From Lachnospiraceae bacterium (GTDB lineage: Bacteria; Bacillota; Clostridia; Lachnospirales; Lachnospiraceae): a stretch of DNA of 42,822 nucleotides. The notes beneath the pieces are model-generated. The model had not been told where the DNA came from and did not search any database. It saw only the letters and a list, made by a program, of their open reading frames with translations. This document shows, one piece after another, positions 33,734 through 40,663 of this stretch. The first letter of the stretch is position 1, and each line of letters opens with the position of its first letter. The position numbers and the translations under genes were made by a program. Location: positions 1 to 42,822 of the forward strand of contig JAFXQR010000041.1 of assembly GCA_017526985.1 (NCBI GenBank), in the 5' to 3' direction.

Positions 33734-34942
33734 TTAACTTTCCCCGGTCATCTGGTCATAGATTTCCTTCAGCATCCGATAGTTCCCTTCTGCCGAGTAC
33801 TTCTCCAAGTATTCTTTATATGCATTCTCTCCCAGTTGCTTACGATCCAGTTTTTCAAATGCCGTGAGCGCCATATTCAGGGAGTCCACGCTGTTTTTAT
33901 ATTTCTTACCGGTCACACCGTCGATCACCAGATTGCCGACATTGCCCTGATCCGATGCGATCACCGGTACTTTTCTTGCATAAGCCTCGATCACACCCAT
34001 GCCAAAAGTCTCATACCACTGGGATGCACTTACCAGCGCCTGAGCCCCGGCTAGGATACGCATGGTTTCTTCATGCGAAAGCTGTCCTGCCAGCTCGATC
34101 CGCTGCAGATGGTTACGGCTGATATAACAGCAAAGCGCACCCTCCTGCTCTCCGGATCCGATAAAGACTACCCGTTTTCTGGTTCTGGCAAATGCCTTTG
34201 CGATCATCGTACTGCCCTTCAGCCGTTCGATACGCCCGATCACCACATAATAAGGCTGCCCGGAAGTCGCGATCTCGGATGCCGTGACCTTCCCGCTCTC
34301 CGTCGGCTCTTTTGTGAAGTTGGGTTTCACATACACCTTATCCGGATCGATCTGCTGCTTACCGCCACGGTTCAACAAAAGCAGTTTCTCTTTGTTAAAG
34401 TCCGTCAGACAGATAAAATGCACTTTTTTGTAGATCCCCGTCATACGATGGAACTGCGTCATCGCACTCAACTGCAGCGTCTTCCAAAAACTCCTGTGAC
34501 AACATTTGTTTTTTGCAGCACACTCCAGTCCCGCTCTGGCACAATCCTCACAGATCTGTCCTTTCCGGAAAAATGTCCCTGCCGGACAGAGCATACGGAA
34601 ATTGTGCATCGTCTGCACCACCGGCACACCTTCGGCCACCGCCGCATAGAACACCGCCGGGCTCACCAGATGCAGTGTGTTATGCACATGCACGATATCT
34701 ACATTGTTCTCACGGATAATACGCCGGATATCCAGATAGGTCTTGCATGAAAAGATGCTGCTTGCTGACAACAACGCTTTCCGCAGACTGCCGTATTGCG
34801 CAATCTCACTGTTATCCCTGGAGTAAAAAAGCACTTTATGCCCATGCTCCTTCAGCAGTGCCGCTTCATTCTCGGCCACCACATCTTCCCCGCCCGGGAT
34901 CCGATATTTGTTGTGAACGATCAAAATAGTCTGTTTTTTCAT
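33734..34942 (-). CDS. glycosyltransferase family 4 with Cys-rich insertion, first gene of glycan operon
   Basis: 402 residues. The N-terminus TILIVHNKYRIPGGEDVVAENEA fixes the start close to the ATG at 34942. A cysteine-rich stretch (CPAGTFFRKGQICEDC, then CAAKNKCC), probably a zinc site, follows HNFRML and is seen in many GT4 proteins of this type. The donor domain has VIGRIERLKGSTMIAKAF, FIGSGEQEG, and SASQWYETFGMGVIEAYA, with a Glu pair typical of GT4. The gene has almost no 5' leader: an extended -10 (TGGTATAGT) ends seven nt before ATG and no Shine-Dalgarno is present. It is the promoter-proximal gene of the glycan locus. Confidence 0.9.
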   Translation of the reverse strand: MKKQTILIVHNKYRIPGGEDVVAENEAALLKEHGHKVLFYSRDNSEIAQYGSLRKALLSASSIFSCKTYLDIRRIIRENNVDIVHVHNTLHLVSPAVFYAAVAEGVPVVQTMHNFRMLCPAGTFFRKGQICEDCARAGLECAAKNKCCHRSFWKTLQLSAMTQFHRMTGIYKKVHFICLTDFNKEKLLLLNRGGKQQIDPDKVYVKPNFTKEPTESGKVTASEIATSGQPYYVVIGRIERLKGSTMIAKAFARTRKRVVFIGSGEQEGALCCYISRNHLQRIELAGQLSHEETMRILAGAQALVSASQWYETFGMGVIEAYARKVPVIASDQGNVGNLVIDGVTGKKYKNSVDSLNMALTAFEKLDRKQLGENAYKEYLEKYSAEGNYRMLKEIYDQMTGES

Positions 34943-34949
34943 GCTTTCT

Positions 34950-34958
34950 ACTATACCA
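34950..34958 (-). promoter_or_regulatory. extended -10 promoter of the glycan operon
   Basis: TGGTATAGT on the minus strand; the expected -35 position reads TTTATT, a poor match. The -10 ends 7 nt before the start codon, the same spacing as at the C11 peptidase gene. The -35 region overlaps the -35 of the divergent cyclophilin promoter. Confidence 0.55.
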
Positions 34959-34968
34959 TACTTTCATG

Positions 34969-34997
34969 TTGAAATAAAGCAGAAAATCCGCTACAAT
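34969..34997 (+). promoter_or_regulatory. promoter of the cyclophilin gene
   Basis: -35 TTGAAA (34969-34974), 17-nt spacer, -10 TACAAT (34992-34997). Expected start near 35004, giving a leader of about 50 nt with AAGGAG seven nt before the ATG. Confidence 0.75.
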
Positions 34998-35056
34998 AGT
35001 CCTTGTGTATTTTGCACTTGCTTTTTTTATTCATTTAATTATCAAGGAGAACCATT

Positions 35057-35578
35057 ATGGCACAGAATCCGATCGTAACCATTACTATGGCAGACGGCAG
35101 TATGATGAAAGCGGAATTATATCCCGGGATCGCACCGAACACCGTCAACAACTTTATCAGTCTGATCAAAAAAGGCTTCTATGACGGCCTGATCTTCCAT
35201 CGCGTGATCAACGGCTTTATGCTGCAGGGAGGAGATCCGGAAGGCACCGGTATGGGTGGCCCGGGGTATCATATCAAGGGCGAGTTTTCCCACAACGGTT
35301 TCCAAAACGACCTAAAACACACGCCCGGCGTACTCTCCATGGCACGCTCCATGATGCCGAACTCTGCCGGCAGCCAGTTCTTTATCATGCACAAGACCTC
35401 TCCGCATCTGGACGGTGAATATGCTGCATTCGGTAAGGTGATCGAAGGCATGGATGTGGTAAATACCATTGCGGAAACCAAGACCGATTATAGCGACCGC
35501 CCGGTAAAAGACCAGCAGATCAAGACTATGACTGTAGACACTTTTGGCGTGGATTATCCGGAACCGGAAAAGGCATAA
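35057..35578 (+). CDS. peptidyl-prolyl cis-trans isomerase, cyclophilin type
   Basis: 173 residues with no signal peptide, so it is cytoplasmic. Typical cyclophilin blocks: NTVNNFISLIKKGFYDGLIFHRVINGFMLQGGDPEGTGMGGPGY (catalytic Arg in FHRV), LSMARSMMPNSAGSQFFIM and LDGEYAAFGKVIEGMDVV. It speeds prolyl bond isomerisation during protein folding. The start ATG follows AAGGAG. It has its own promoter and is divergent from the glycan operon. Confidence 0.95.
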   Translation: MAQNPIVTITMADGSMMKAELYPGIAPNTVNNFISLIKKGFYDGLIFHRVINGFMLQGGDPEGTGMGGPGYHIKGEFSHNGFQNDLKHTPGVLSMARSMMPNSAGSQFFIMHKTSPHLDGEYAAFGKVIEGMDVVNTIAETKTDYSDRPVKDQQIKTMTVDTFGVDYPEPEKA

Positions 35579-35608
35579 GAACGAATTTCGGCTATTCATA
35601 TTTCGTTC
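35579..35608 (+). terminator. weak hairpin after the cyclophilin gene
   Basis: 7-bp stem GAACGAA / TTCGTTC with a 16-nt loop, then an A/T-rich tail with short T runs. It begins right after the stop codon. It could act as an inefficient terminator; the long loop makes this uncertain. Confidence 0.35.
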
Positions 35609-35665
35609 ATAATTTGTTTTGTTTAAGTTAATTTTGGCAACATCATTCATCCATTTTTATAAGCT

Positions 35666-36574
35666 ATGATAATATCATCAAAGGACAGAGATACACAGAA
35701 GTCCAGAGAACTGAATAAGACATTATCAGAAAAACTTTTTCATAATTTATGCCAGGTGAATCTGCAAAGATTTGCCTGGCATCCTCCCTTTTATGGGGGT
35801 ACTTCCACAGATTCCTCCAATCCGCTGCCTGCTTCCGTGCTCAAATGGATCGCATTGCTTACCATGCTGATCGATCACATCGGTGCATCTACACTGCAAT
35901 ACCTGTTACATGGCAGTAAGGAAGGTACACTCTATAATGTCTACGATATCTTACGTGACATCGGCCGCATCGCATTCCCTCTCTATATTTTTTTACTGGT
36001 CGAGGGCTTACAGCACACCCGCAGTAAGGGTAAGTATCTCCTGCGGCTCTTTCTTTTTGCGCTCATCTCCGAGGTGCCCTTTGACTTAGCCTTTTATCGC
36101 CAGACATTTTTCTGGCATTCCCAGAATGTCTTTTTCACACTGGCGATCGGTCTGGCGATGATCTGGGCCATGGACAGTTTCGAAAAGGAGATCACTACGT
36201 TCCAAAACAACTCCGCGAAAAAAACATCCCCTGTTGTTTTTGCTCTTTACCGATCCTTTTTATATGTCGCCCTGATCGCTTTGGGGTGTTGTTTGGCATT
36301 CCTGCTCTACACCGATTACAATTTTGTAGGTATCCTCGCCATCTTTGCAGCATATTTATTGCGGCGCTATCCGATACCGGCTATGGCCGTCTGCTGTCTG
36401 GCGCTGCTCTTCTCCAGCAACCGGGAAGTCTTTGCCCTGGGAAGCCTCATCCCTATCTCCCTATACAACGGAAAACGGGGCAGACAGCCGAAATACTTCT
36501 TCTACGCTTTCTACCCCGTACACTTGATTCTATTGTGGTTGGTCTACCTGCTGTTCCGATCGCAGGGTTATTAA
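35666..36574 (+). CDS. TraX-family polytopic membrane protein
   Basis: Up to 302 residues. The TraX domain begins at LKWIALLTMLIDHIGAS and continues with DIGRIAFPLYIFLLVEGLQHT, RLFLFALISEVPFDLAF and about eight membrane helices, ending KYFFYAFYPVHLILLWL. TraX acetylates pilin in F plasmids, but chromosomal homologues in Firmicutes are membrane acyltransferase-like proteins of unknown target. The start is doubtful: the ATG at 35666 has no ribosome site and lies about 3 nt after a possible -10, and the first 55 codons are not TraX-like and contain a strong hairpin. In-frame GTG codons at 35756 and 35837 are alternatives, though neither has a clear Shine-Dalgarno. Confidence 0.8.
   Translation: MIISSKDRDTQKSRELNKTLSEKLFHNLCQVNLQRFAWHPPFYGGTSTDSSNPLPASVLKWIALLTMLIDHIGASTLQYLLHGSKEGTLYNVYDILRDIGRIAFPLYIFLLVEGLQHTRSKGKYLLRLFLFALISEVPFDLAFYRQTFFWHSQNVFFTLAIGLAMIWAMDSFEKEITTFQNNSAKKTSPVVFALYRSFLYVALIALGCCLAFLLYTDYNFVGILAIFAAYLLRRYPIPAMAVCCLALLFSSNREVFALGSLIPISLYNGKRGRQPKYFFYAFYPVHLILLWLVYLLFRSQGY
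35749..35782 (+). promoter_or_regulatory. 15-bp hairpin with GCAA tetraloop ahead of the TraX domain
   Basis: ATGCCAGGTGAATCT-GCAA-AGATTTGCCTGGCAT; every position pairs if two tandem G-U pairs are allowed in RNA. GCAA is a stable GNRA loop. A weaker hairpin (CTCCC/GGGGG) follows. There is no T run, so it is not an ordinary terminator. It may be a structured 5' leader. Confidence 0.5.
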
Positions 36575-36583
36575 CATCCCTGT

Positions 36584-36832
36584 TCAGCCGGCCAGCAGAG
36601 TCTCTACTGCTTCCACTGCCGAAGACTCATCGTCCCCTTCCGCGATCACGGTTACATCCCTGCCCTTGGGCACTACCATGTTCATCATCCCCATGATGCT
36701 CTTCATATTCACGCGGCGCATACCTTCCTTCAGGTATACATTGCTGTCAAATCTGCAAGCTGTCTGCACCAACACAGATACCACATCCGCATCAATGCCA
36801 TCCTTTAATGCCACCGTTACTGTCTTTTCCAT
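36584..36832 (-). CDS. crh: HPr-like protein, Crh type (Ser46 kept, His15 lost)
   Basis: 82 residues. It aligns along its length with HPr and Crh. The PTS phosphorylation site GIHARPA reads GIDADVV, so the histidine is Asp14 and it cannot carry PTS phosphate. The regulatory site VNMKSIMG keeps the serine (S45, equal to Ser46 of HPr) that HprK phosphorylates. This is the Crh pattern: Ser-P form acting as CcpA co-repressor in Bacillus. Its place directly after whiA matches the Bacillus order yvcJ–yvcK–whiA–crh, and hprK itself lies upstream in the same block. The ribosome site AAGGAGG is strong. In a Clostridium-type host the partner may not be CcpA. Confidence 0.85.
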   Translation of the reverse strand: MEKTVTVALKDGIDADVVSVLVQTACRFDSNVYLKEGMRRVNMKSIMGMMNMVVPKGRDVTVIAEGDDESSAVEAVETLLAG

Positions 36833-36853
36833 AGTGAACCTCCTTGTTTTCTG

Positions 36854-37744
36854 TTATCCTCCACACCTGTTTCGATGCTCCTCGGCAATCTCCGACAACT
36901 TACGCAACCGATGATTCACCCCGGACTTTCCCACCTTCGGATCGAGCATTTCCCCCAATTCCGCCAAAGTAGCTTCCGGGTACTCCAGCCGTACCTCCGC
37001 CATCTGTCGCAAGGGATCACTCAGTCTCTGCAATCCATATCGTTCCTGCAGATACCGTATATCCTCCAGTTGTCGTTCCGCCGCATTCAGAGTCTTCTGA
37101 ATGTTGGCTGTATCACAGTTTACGCGCCGATTGGCATCCCCCCGCAATTCCTTCTCGATCCGCAGATTCTCCAGCTCCATCATCGCCTGCACCGCACCGA
37201 CCACGCTCAAAAAATCAGCAATGGACTCACTCTCCTTCAGATACACGATCGTGTGTCCCTTGCGTACCGTTGTCCGTGCCTTGATCCCGAATTCCTGCAG
37301 CACCGCCTGCAACTGCTCCGCCTGCGGCATCTCACTACAGTAAAACTCCAGGTGATAATGTTTCTCCGGATCACTCATCGAACCGATGCTGACAAAACAG
37401 CCCCTTAAGTAGGCACGCCTGCAGCACGAATTCTTCAATAATAAAGGGGAAACTGCACCTCCCTGCATCTCGGAATACCGCACGGACTCGGTTACATATG
37501 CAACCTGCGCCGGATCCGAGACGGTAAGATCTCCGCCTTCGTCATCCGAGTTAATGCTATATGTTTTTTGCATCAATGTAAAGACCTTTTTCAAAAGTCT
37601 ATCGTTTTCACTATGAAACAGCAGTTTCCCATCGGAAATTTGTGCAATATTCGCCACATACGCCGCCATCTCGGCAATCTGGCAATGCCTCGATGCCCCG
37701 ATCTGCTTATCTAATTCTGCTTTTACTTCTGCTGAAAATGACAT
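36854..37744 (-). CDS. whiA: DNA-binding protein WhiA
   Basis: 296 residues. The N-terminal part is the degenerate LAGLIDADG-type homing endonuclease domain without catalytic residues (SFSAEVKAELDKQI start, CCRRAYLRGCFVSIGSMSDPEKHYHLEF). The C-terminal part is a helix-turn-helix region (PEATLAELGEMLDPKVGKSGVNHRLRKLSEIAEE). WhiA proteins affect cell division and growth in Firmicutes and sporulation in Streptomyces. It lies 9 nt after rapZ and 21 nt before crh. There is no clear ribosome site, so translation may depend on reading of rapZ. Confidence 0.95.
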   Translation of the reverse strand: MSFSAEVKAELDKQIGASRHCQIAEMAAYVANIAQISDGKLLFHSENDRLLKKVFTLMQKTYSINSDDEGGDLTVSDPAQVAYVTESVRYSEMQGGAVSPLLLKNSCCRRAYLRGCFVSIGSMSDPEKHYHLEFYCSEMPQAEQLQAVLQEFGIKARTTVRKGHTIVYLKESESIADFLSVVGAVQAMMELENLRIEKELRGDANRRVNCDTANIQKTLNAAERQLEDIRYLQERYGLQRLSDPLRQMAEVRLEYPEATLAELGEMLDPKVGKSGVNHRLRKLSEIAEEHRNRCGG

Positions 37745-37753
37745 ATTGATTAA

Positions 37754-38611
37754 TTAGAGTTTTTCATCTCTGTGGGTGATTGTGATTCCATAATTTCCCT
37801 GCTTGTTCAGGCTTTGATACAATTCATTTGCCAGTGTTACGCTTCTGTGCTTCCCGCCGGTACAGCCTACGGCGATCACCAGCTGATGCTTGCCTTCTTT
37901 GATATAATTCGGGATCAGAAACTGCAGCAGATCTGTCAGTTTCTGCAAAAATTCTTCCGCCTCCGGAAAACTCATCACATAATCATGTACCGGTGCATCA
38001 TTTCCCGTCTGGCGCTTCAGTTCTTCAATATAATAGGGATTGGGCAGAAAACGCACATCAAAAACCAGATCCGCATCCATCGGGATCCCGTACTTAAATC
38101 CAAAAGACACCACCCGTACGATCAGACTGCTGTATTCCTGGTTCTGCCGGAAGATACGATCCAGCTCCTCCTTCAGCACTCTGGTCAGCAGGTTGGATGT
38201 ATCAAACACATAATCCGCACGCTTCTTTACATTCTGAAGGATCTGGCGCTCTCTGTGGATGCCTTCCTCCAGACTGCCGCCACCCGACACGGGATGCACA
38301 CGGCGGGACTCCTTATATCGCTTGATCAGCACGGCATCATCCGCATCCATAAAGATCACTTCAAACTGGATGCCTTTATCCCGCATGCCCTGCAGTGCCA
38401 GCTCCGCTTCATCAAAGTCCTGGTCCGCACGCACATCCAGCCCCAGAGCCACTTTACTGATCTCACCGCCGGGTCGTGCCACCAGTTCCACAAAACGATC
38501 AAAAAGAGGAAGGGGCAGATTATCCACACAATAAAAGCCCATATCCTCCAGCATCTTCATTGTTGTCTGTTTTCCGGCACCGCTCATTCCGGTGACGATC
38601 ACAAAACGCAT
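37754..38611 (-). CDS. rapZ: RNase adapter/nucleotide-binding protein RapZ (YvcJ)
   Basis: 285 residues. P-loop protein starting MRFVIVTGMSGAGKQTT; Walker B-like VIFMDADD; C-terminal domain with SFGFKYGIPMDADLVFDVRFLPNPYY and VAVGCTGGKHRSVTLANEL typical of RapZ. In Bacillus YvcJ hydrolyses nucleotides, and in E. coli RapZ controls glmS RNA levels and so UDP-GlcNAc supply. The Walker A lysine is followed by Gln15, where the consensus has Ser/Thr; Thr16 and Thr17 come next. It is placed between the inserted acyltransferase gene and whiA. Confidence 0.94.
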   Translation of the reverse strand: MRFVIVTGMSGAGKQTTMKMLEDMGFYCVDNLPLPLFDRFVELVARPGGEISKVALGLDVRADQDFDEAELALQGMRDKGIQFEVIFMDADDAVLIKRYKESRRVHPVSGGGSLEEGIHRERQILQNVKKRADYVFDTSNLLTRVLKEELDRIFRQNQEYSSLIVRVVSFGFKYGIPMDADLVFDVRFLPNPYYIEELKRQTGNDAPVHDYVMSFPEAEEFLQKLTDLLQFLIPNYIKEGKHQLVIAVGCTGGKHRSVTLANELYQSLNKQGNYGITITHRDEKL

Positions 38612-38632
38612 AAGCGTCCTCCGATAAAGAAT

Positions 38633-39721
38633 TTACAAGGTCAACCGTTTCATCCCCGGGATCCTGCGGATCAGCCAGGTGATCATAAAACAGATCAGGT
38701 ACACGATCAGAGCCCACAAAAAGCCTGCGAACACTGCACGGCCATTTTGGATATCGCCCCCCAGCATCAGACGGATCCTTTCGATCGCTTCAATACGCCC
38801 ATTGATAAAGAATCCGTGCAACAGATAGATCCCGAGAGAGCACCCGCCAAAACTGCCTATGCAGCGCTGACATTTACTCTTTTCCCTCTTACTGAAGTAT
38901 GCCTTCGCCGTAATAAACAAAGTCACACAATGGAGCATGGTCACCGGACTGTGATAGGAAGGATGCATATCATAATTTCCGACAGATACACCACTCATTG
39001 CCTGCATATACACATAATAGATCATCCACACCAGATCGATGGCGATCAATAGGGGGGCGATCTTTTTGCATACTTCCTGTTGCAGTCTGTTGTGAAAAAA
39101 ATACCCCATCAGCGGATAAATAAAGATCACATTGTTCAGCCATTCCAGCTTCATATTCGGATTAAGGCTATAGCGATCCAGCAAAATCCTACTGTCGATC
39201 AAAGGCAGAATGGAAGACAGTATGAATACCGCCGCGATCAGATACAGAAATACGCTGTTGCGCATATTCTTGACCATCGGGCGCAAAAACGGCAGACAGA
39301 TCAGAAATCCCAAATATGCATACAGATACCAAAACTGCGGTATTTGATCACGGCTGTACAGATCCGGGATAAAGCTCGTCAGATCAAATTCTTCCCTATG
39401 CGCAAGCACCTCGTTGATATAATAGCCAAAGGAAGCGATCAGCAATATGACCGACAGACGGCTGATCCGCTTCTTCCAGATATCCATAATACTTTCATCT
39501 TCATCCAGGAGCAATGCCCCGGAGATCATCAGGCACAACCAGAGCGGAAAACGGGAAAAAATAGAAAAAAGCAGACACACATAATACGGCACTGTAGCCA
39601 CTTCGCACAAAGTATAGGAATTTGCCCCCTCCGAATAGGAGAAGATCAAAAAATAAATGGAAATGATCCATAACACATCAAAATATAATTCACGTCTGCG
39701 TTTTTGTACAGGTCTCTTCAT
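38633..39721 (-). CDS. acyltransferase family 3 membrane protein
   Basis: 362 residues, about ten membrane helices. It has the family outline: ELYFDVLWIISIYFLIFSYSE near the N-terminus, where the catalytic His is often found (here not obvious), IPQFWYLYAYLGFLICLPFL, and CSLGIYLLHGFFI towards the C-terminus. These proteins O-acetylate sugars of surface polysaccharide or peptidoglycan, or move succinyl and other groups. It sits between murB and rapZ, genes usually adjacent, and probably targets an envelope glycan. The start ATG follows GAGG at ten nt. Confidence 0.82.
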   Translation of the reverse strand: MKRPVQKRRRELYFDVLWIISIYFLIFSYSEGANSYTLCEVATVPYYVCLLFSIFSRFPLWLCLMISGALLLDEDESIMDIWKKRISRLSVILLIASFGYYINEVLAHREEFDLTSFIPDLYSRDQIPQFWYLYAYLGFLICLPFLRPMVKNMRNSVFLYLIAAVFILSSILPLIDSRILLDRYSLNPNMKLEWLNNVIFIYPLMGYFFHNRLQQEVCKKIAPLLIAIDLVWMIYYVYMQAMSGVSVGNYDMHPSYHSPVTMLHCVTLFITAKAYFSKREKSKCQRCIGSFGGCSLGIYLLHGFFINGRIEAIERIRLMLGGDIQNGRAVFAGFLWALIVYLICFMITWLIRRIPGMKRLTL

Positions 39722-39748
39722 AATGCTTCAGCCTCAAATCAGCTTATT

Positions 39749-40651
39749 TTATTCAAAATCGCCCAGCAGGATCACTTCTGTCTCCAACCGGTACCCGGAT
39801 GCCTGCTGCACCTTCTGCTGCACCTCACGGATCAGACGGTAGATCTCTGCCGCGGTGGCGTTTCCCTTATTTACCAGAAAGCCCGCATGCTTTTCCGACA
39901 CGCACGCATCGCCGATGGCATATCCCTTTAACCCTGCATCCGAGATCAGTTTCCCGGCAAAAGCACCCTCCGGCCGTTTAAAGGTGGAACCTGCGCTGGC
40001 ATATTCCAGCGGCTGCTTCGTACGGCGCTGTTCTTTCAGATCGGCAATCTTGTCTATAATAGTCTCTTTTTCACCAAAATGCAAGCGCAAGACCACCGAG
40101 AGCACCACGCCTTCTTTTTCCTTCAGGATACTGTGGCGATAACCAAACTGCATCTCTTCACCGGTCAATGTCTGTATGCCTTCCTCGGGAAAGAAAAGAT
40201 CCACGCTTTCGACCACCTGCACCATCTCACCGCCATAAGCACCGGCATTCATCACGATGGCTCCCCCCAGGGTTCCCGGGATCCCGGAAGCAAATTCCAG
40301 CCCGGACAAACTCCGCTCTGCCGCCTGTGCTGCCAACCGCATCAACTGCAGACCGGCTCCGGCCCGCACCGTTTCTCCGTCAAATGCGATCTGCGCCAGT
40401 TCGTCTGTAAGCTGCAGGATCACGCCACGATAACCGGCATCCGACACCAGCAGGTTGCTGCCGTTTCCCAGCAGAAAATACGGCACCTTGTTTTCATGCA
40501 AAAACGAAAGTACCTCTACCAGTGCATCCTTGTTTTTTACAGACACAAAAAAATCCGCCGGGCCGCCCACACGAAAGGTCGTGTGCTTTCGCATAGGCTC
40601 GTCCCTGCGCACATCATCACTGTACTTCTTCAGTTGTTCATAGATTTCCAT
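39749..40651 (-). CDS. murB: UDP-N-acetylenolpyruvoylglucosamine reductase
   Basis: 300 residues from the ATG at 40651; a TTG three codons upstream (40660) is an alternative, and neither has a good ribosome site, so translation may be coupled to the ROK gene four nt upstream. FAD-binding domain: KHTTFRVGGPADFF, YFLLGNGSNLLVSDAGYRG, SGLEFASGIPGTLGGAIVMNAGAYGG. The catalytic part has FGYRHSIL and AGSTFKRPEGAFAGKLI, the form found in type II MurB. It reduces enolpyruvyl-UDP-GlcNAc to UDP-MurNAc with NADPH in the cytoplasm. Confidence 0.96.
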   Translation of the reverse strand: MEIYEQLKKYSDDVRRDEPMRKHTTFRVGGPADFFVSVKNKDALVEVLSFLHENKVPYFLLGNGSNLLVSDAGYRGVILQLTDELAQIAFDGETVRAGAGLQLMRLAAQAAERSLSGLEFASGIPGTLGGAIVMNAGAYGGEMVQVVESVDLFFPEEGIQTLTGEEMQFGYRHSILKEKEGVVLSVVLRLHFGEKETIIDKIADLKEQRRTKQPLEYASAGSTFKRPEGAFAGKLISDAGLKGYAIGDACVSEKHAGFLVNKGNATAAEIYRLIREVQQKVQQASGYRLETEVILLGDFE

Positions 40652-40663
40652 GCCGTTCAAGAC

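Noticed and set aside
35666-36574. TraX as a sign of a conjugative element
   Set aside because: No relaxase, type IV secretion, integrase or att site is present in the window, and chromosomal TraX-like proteins are common in Firmicutes.
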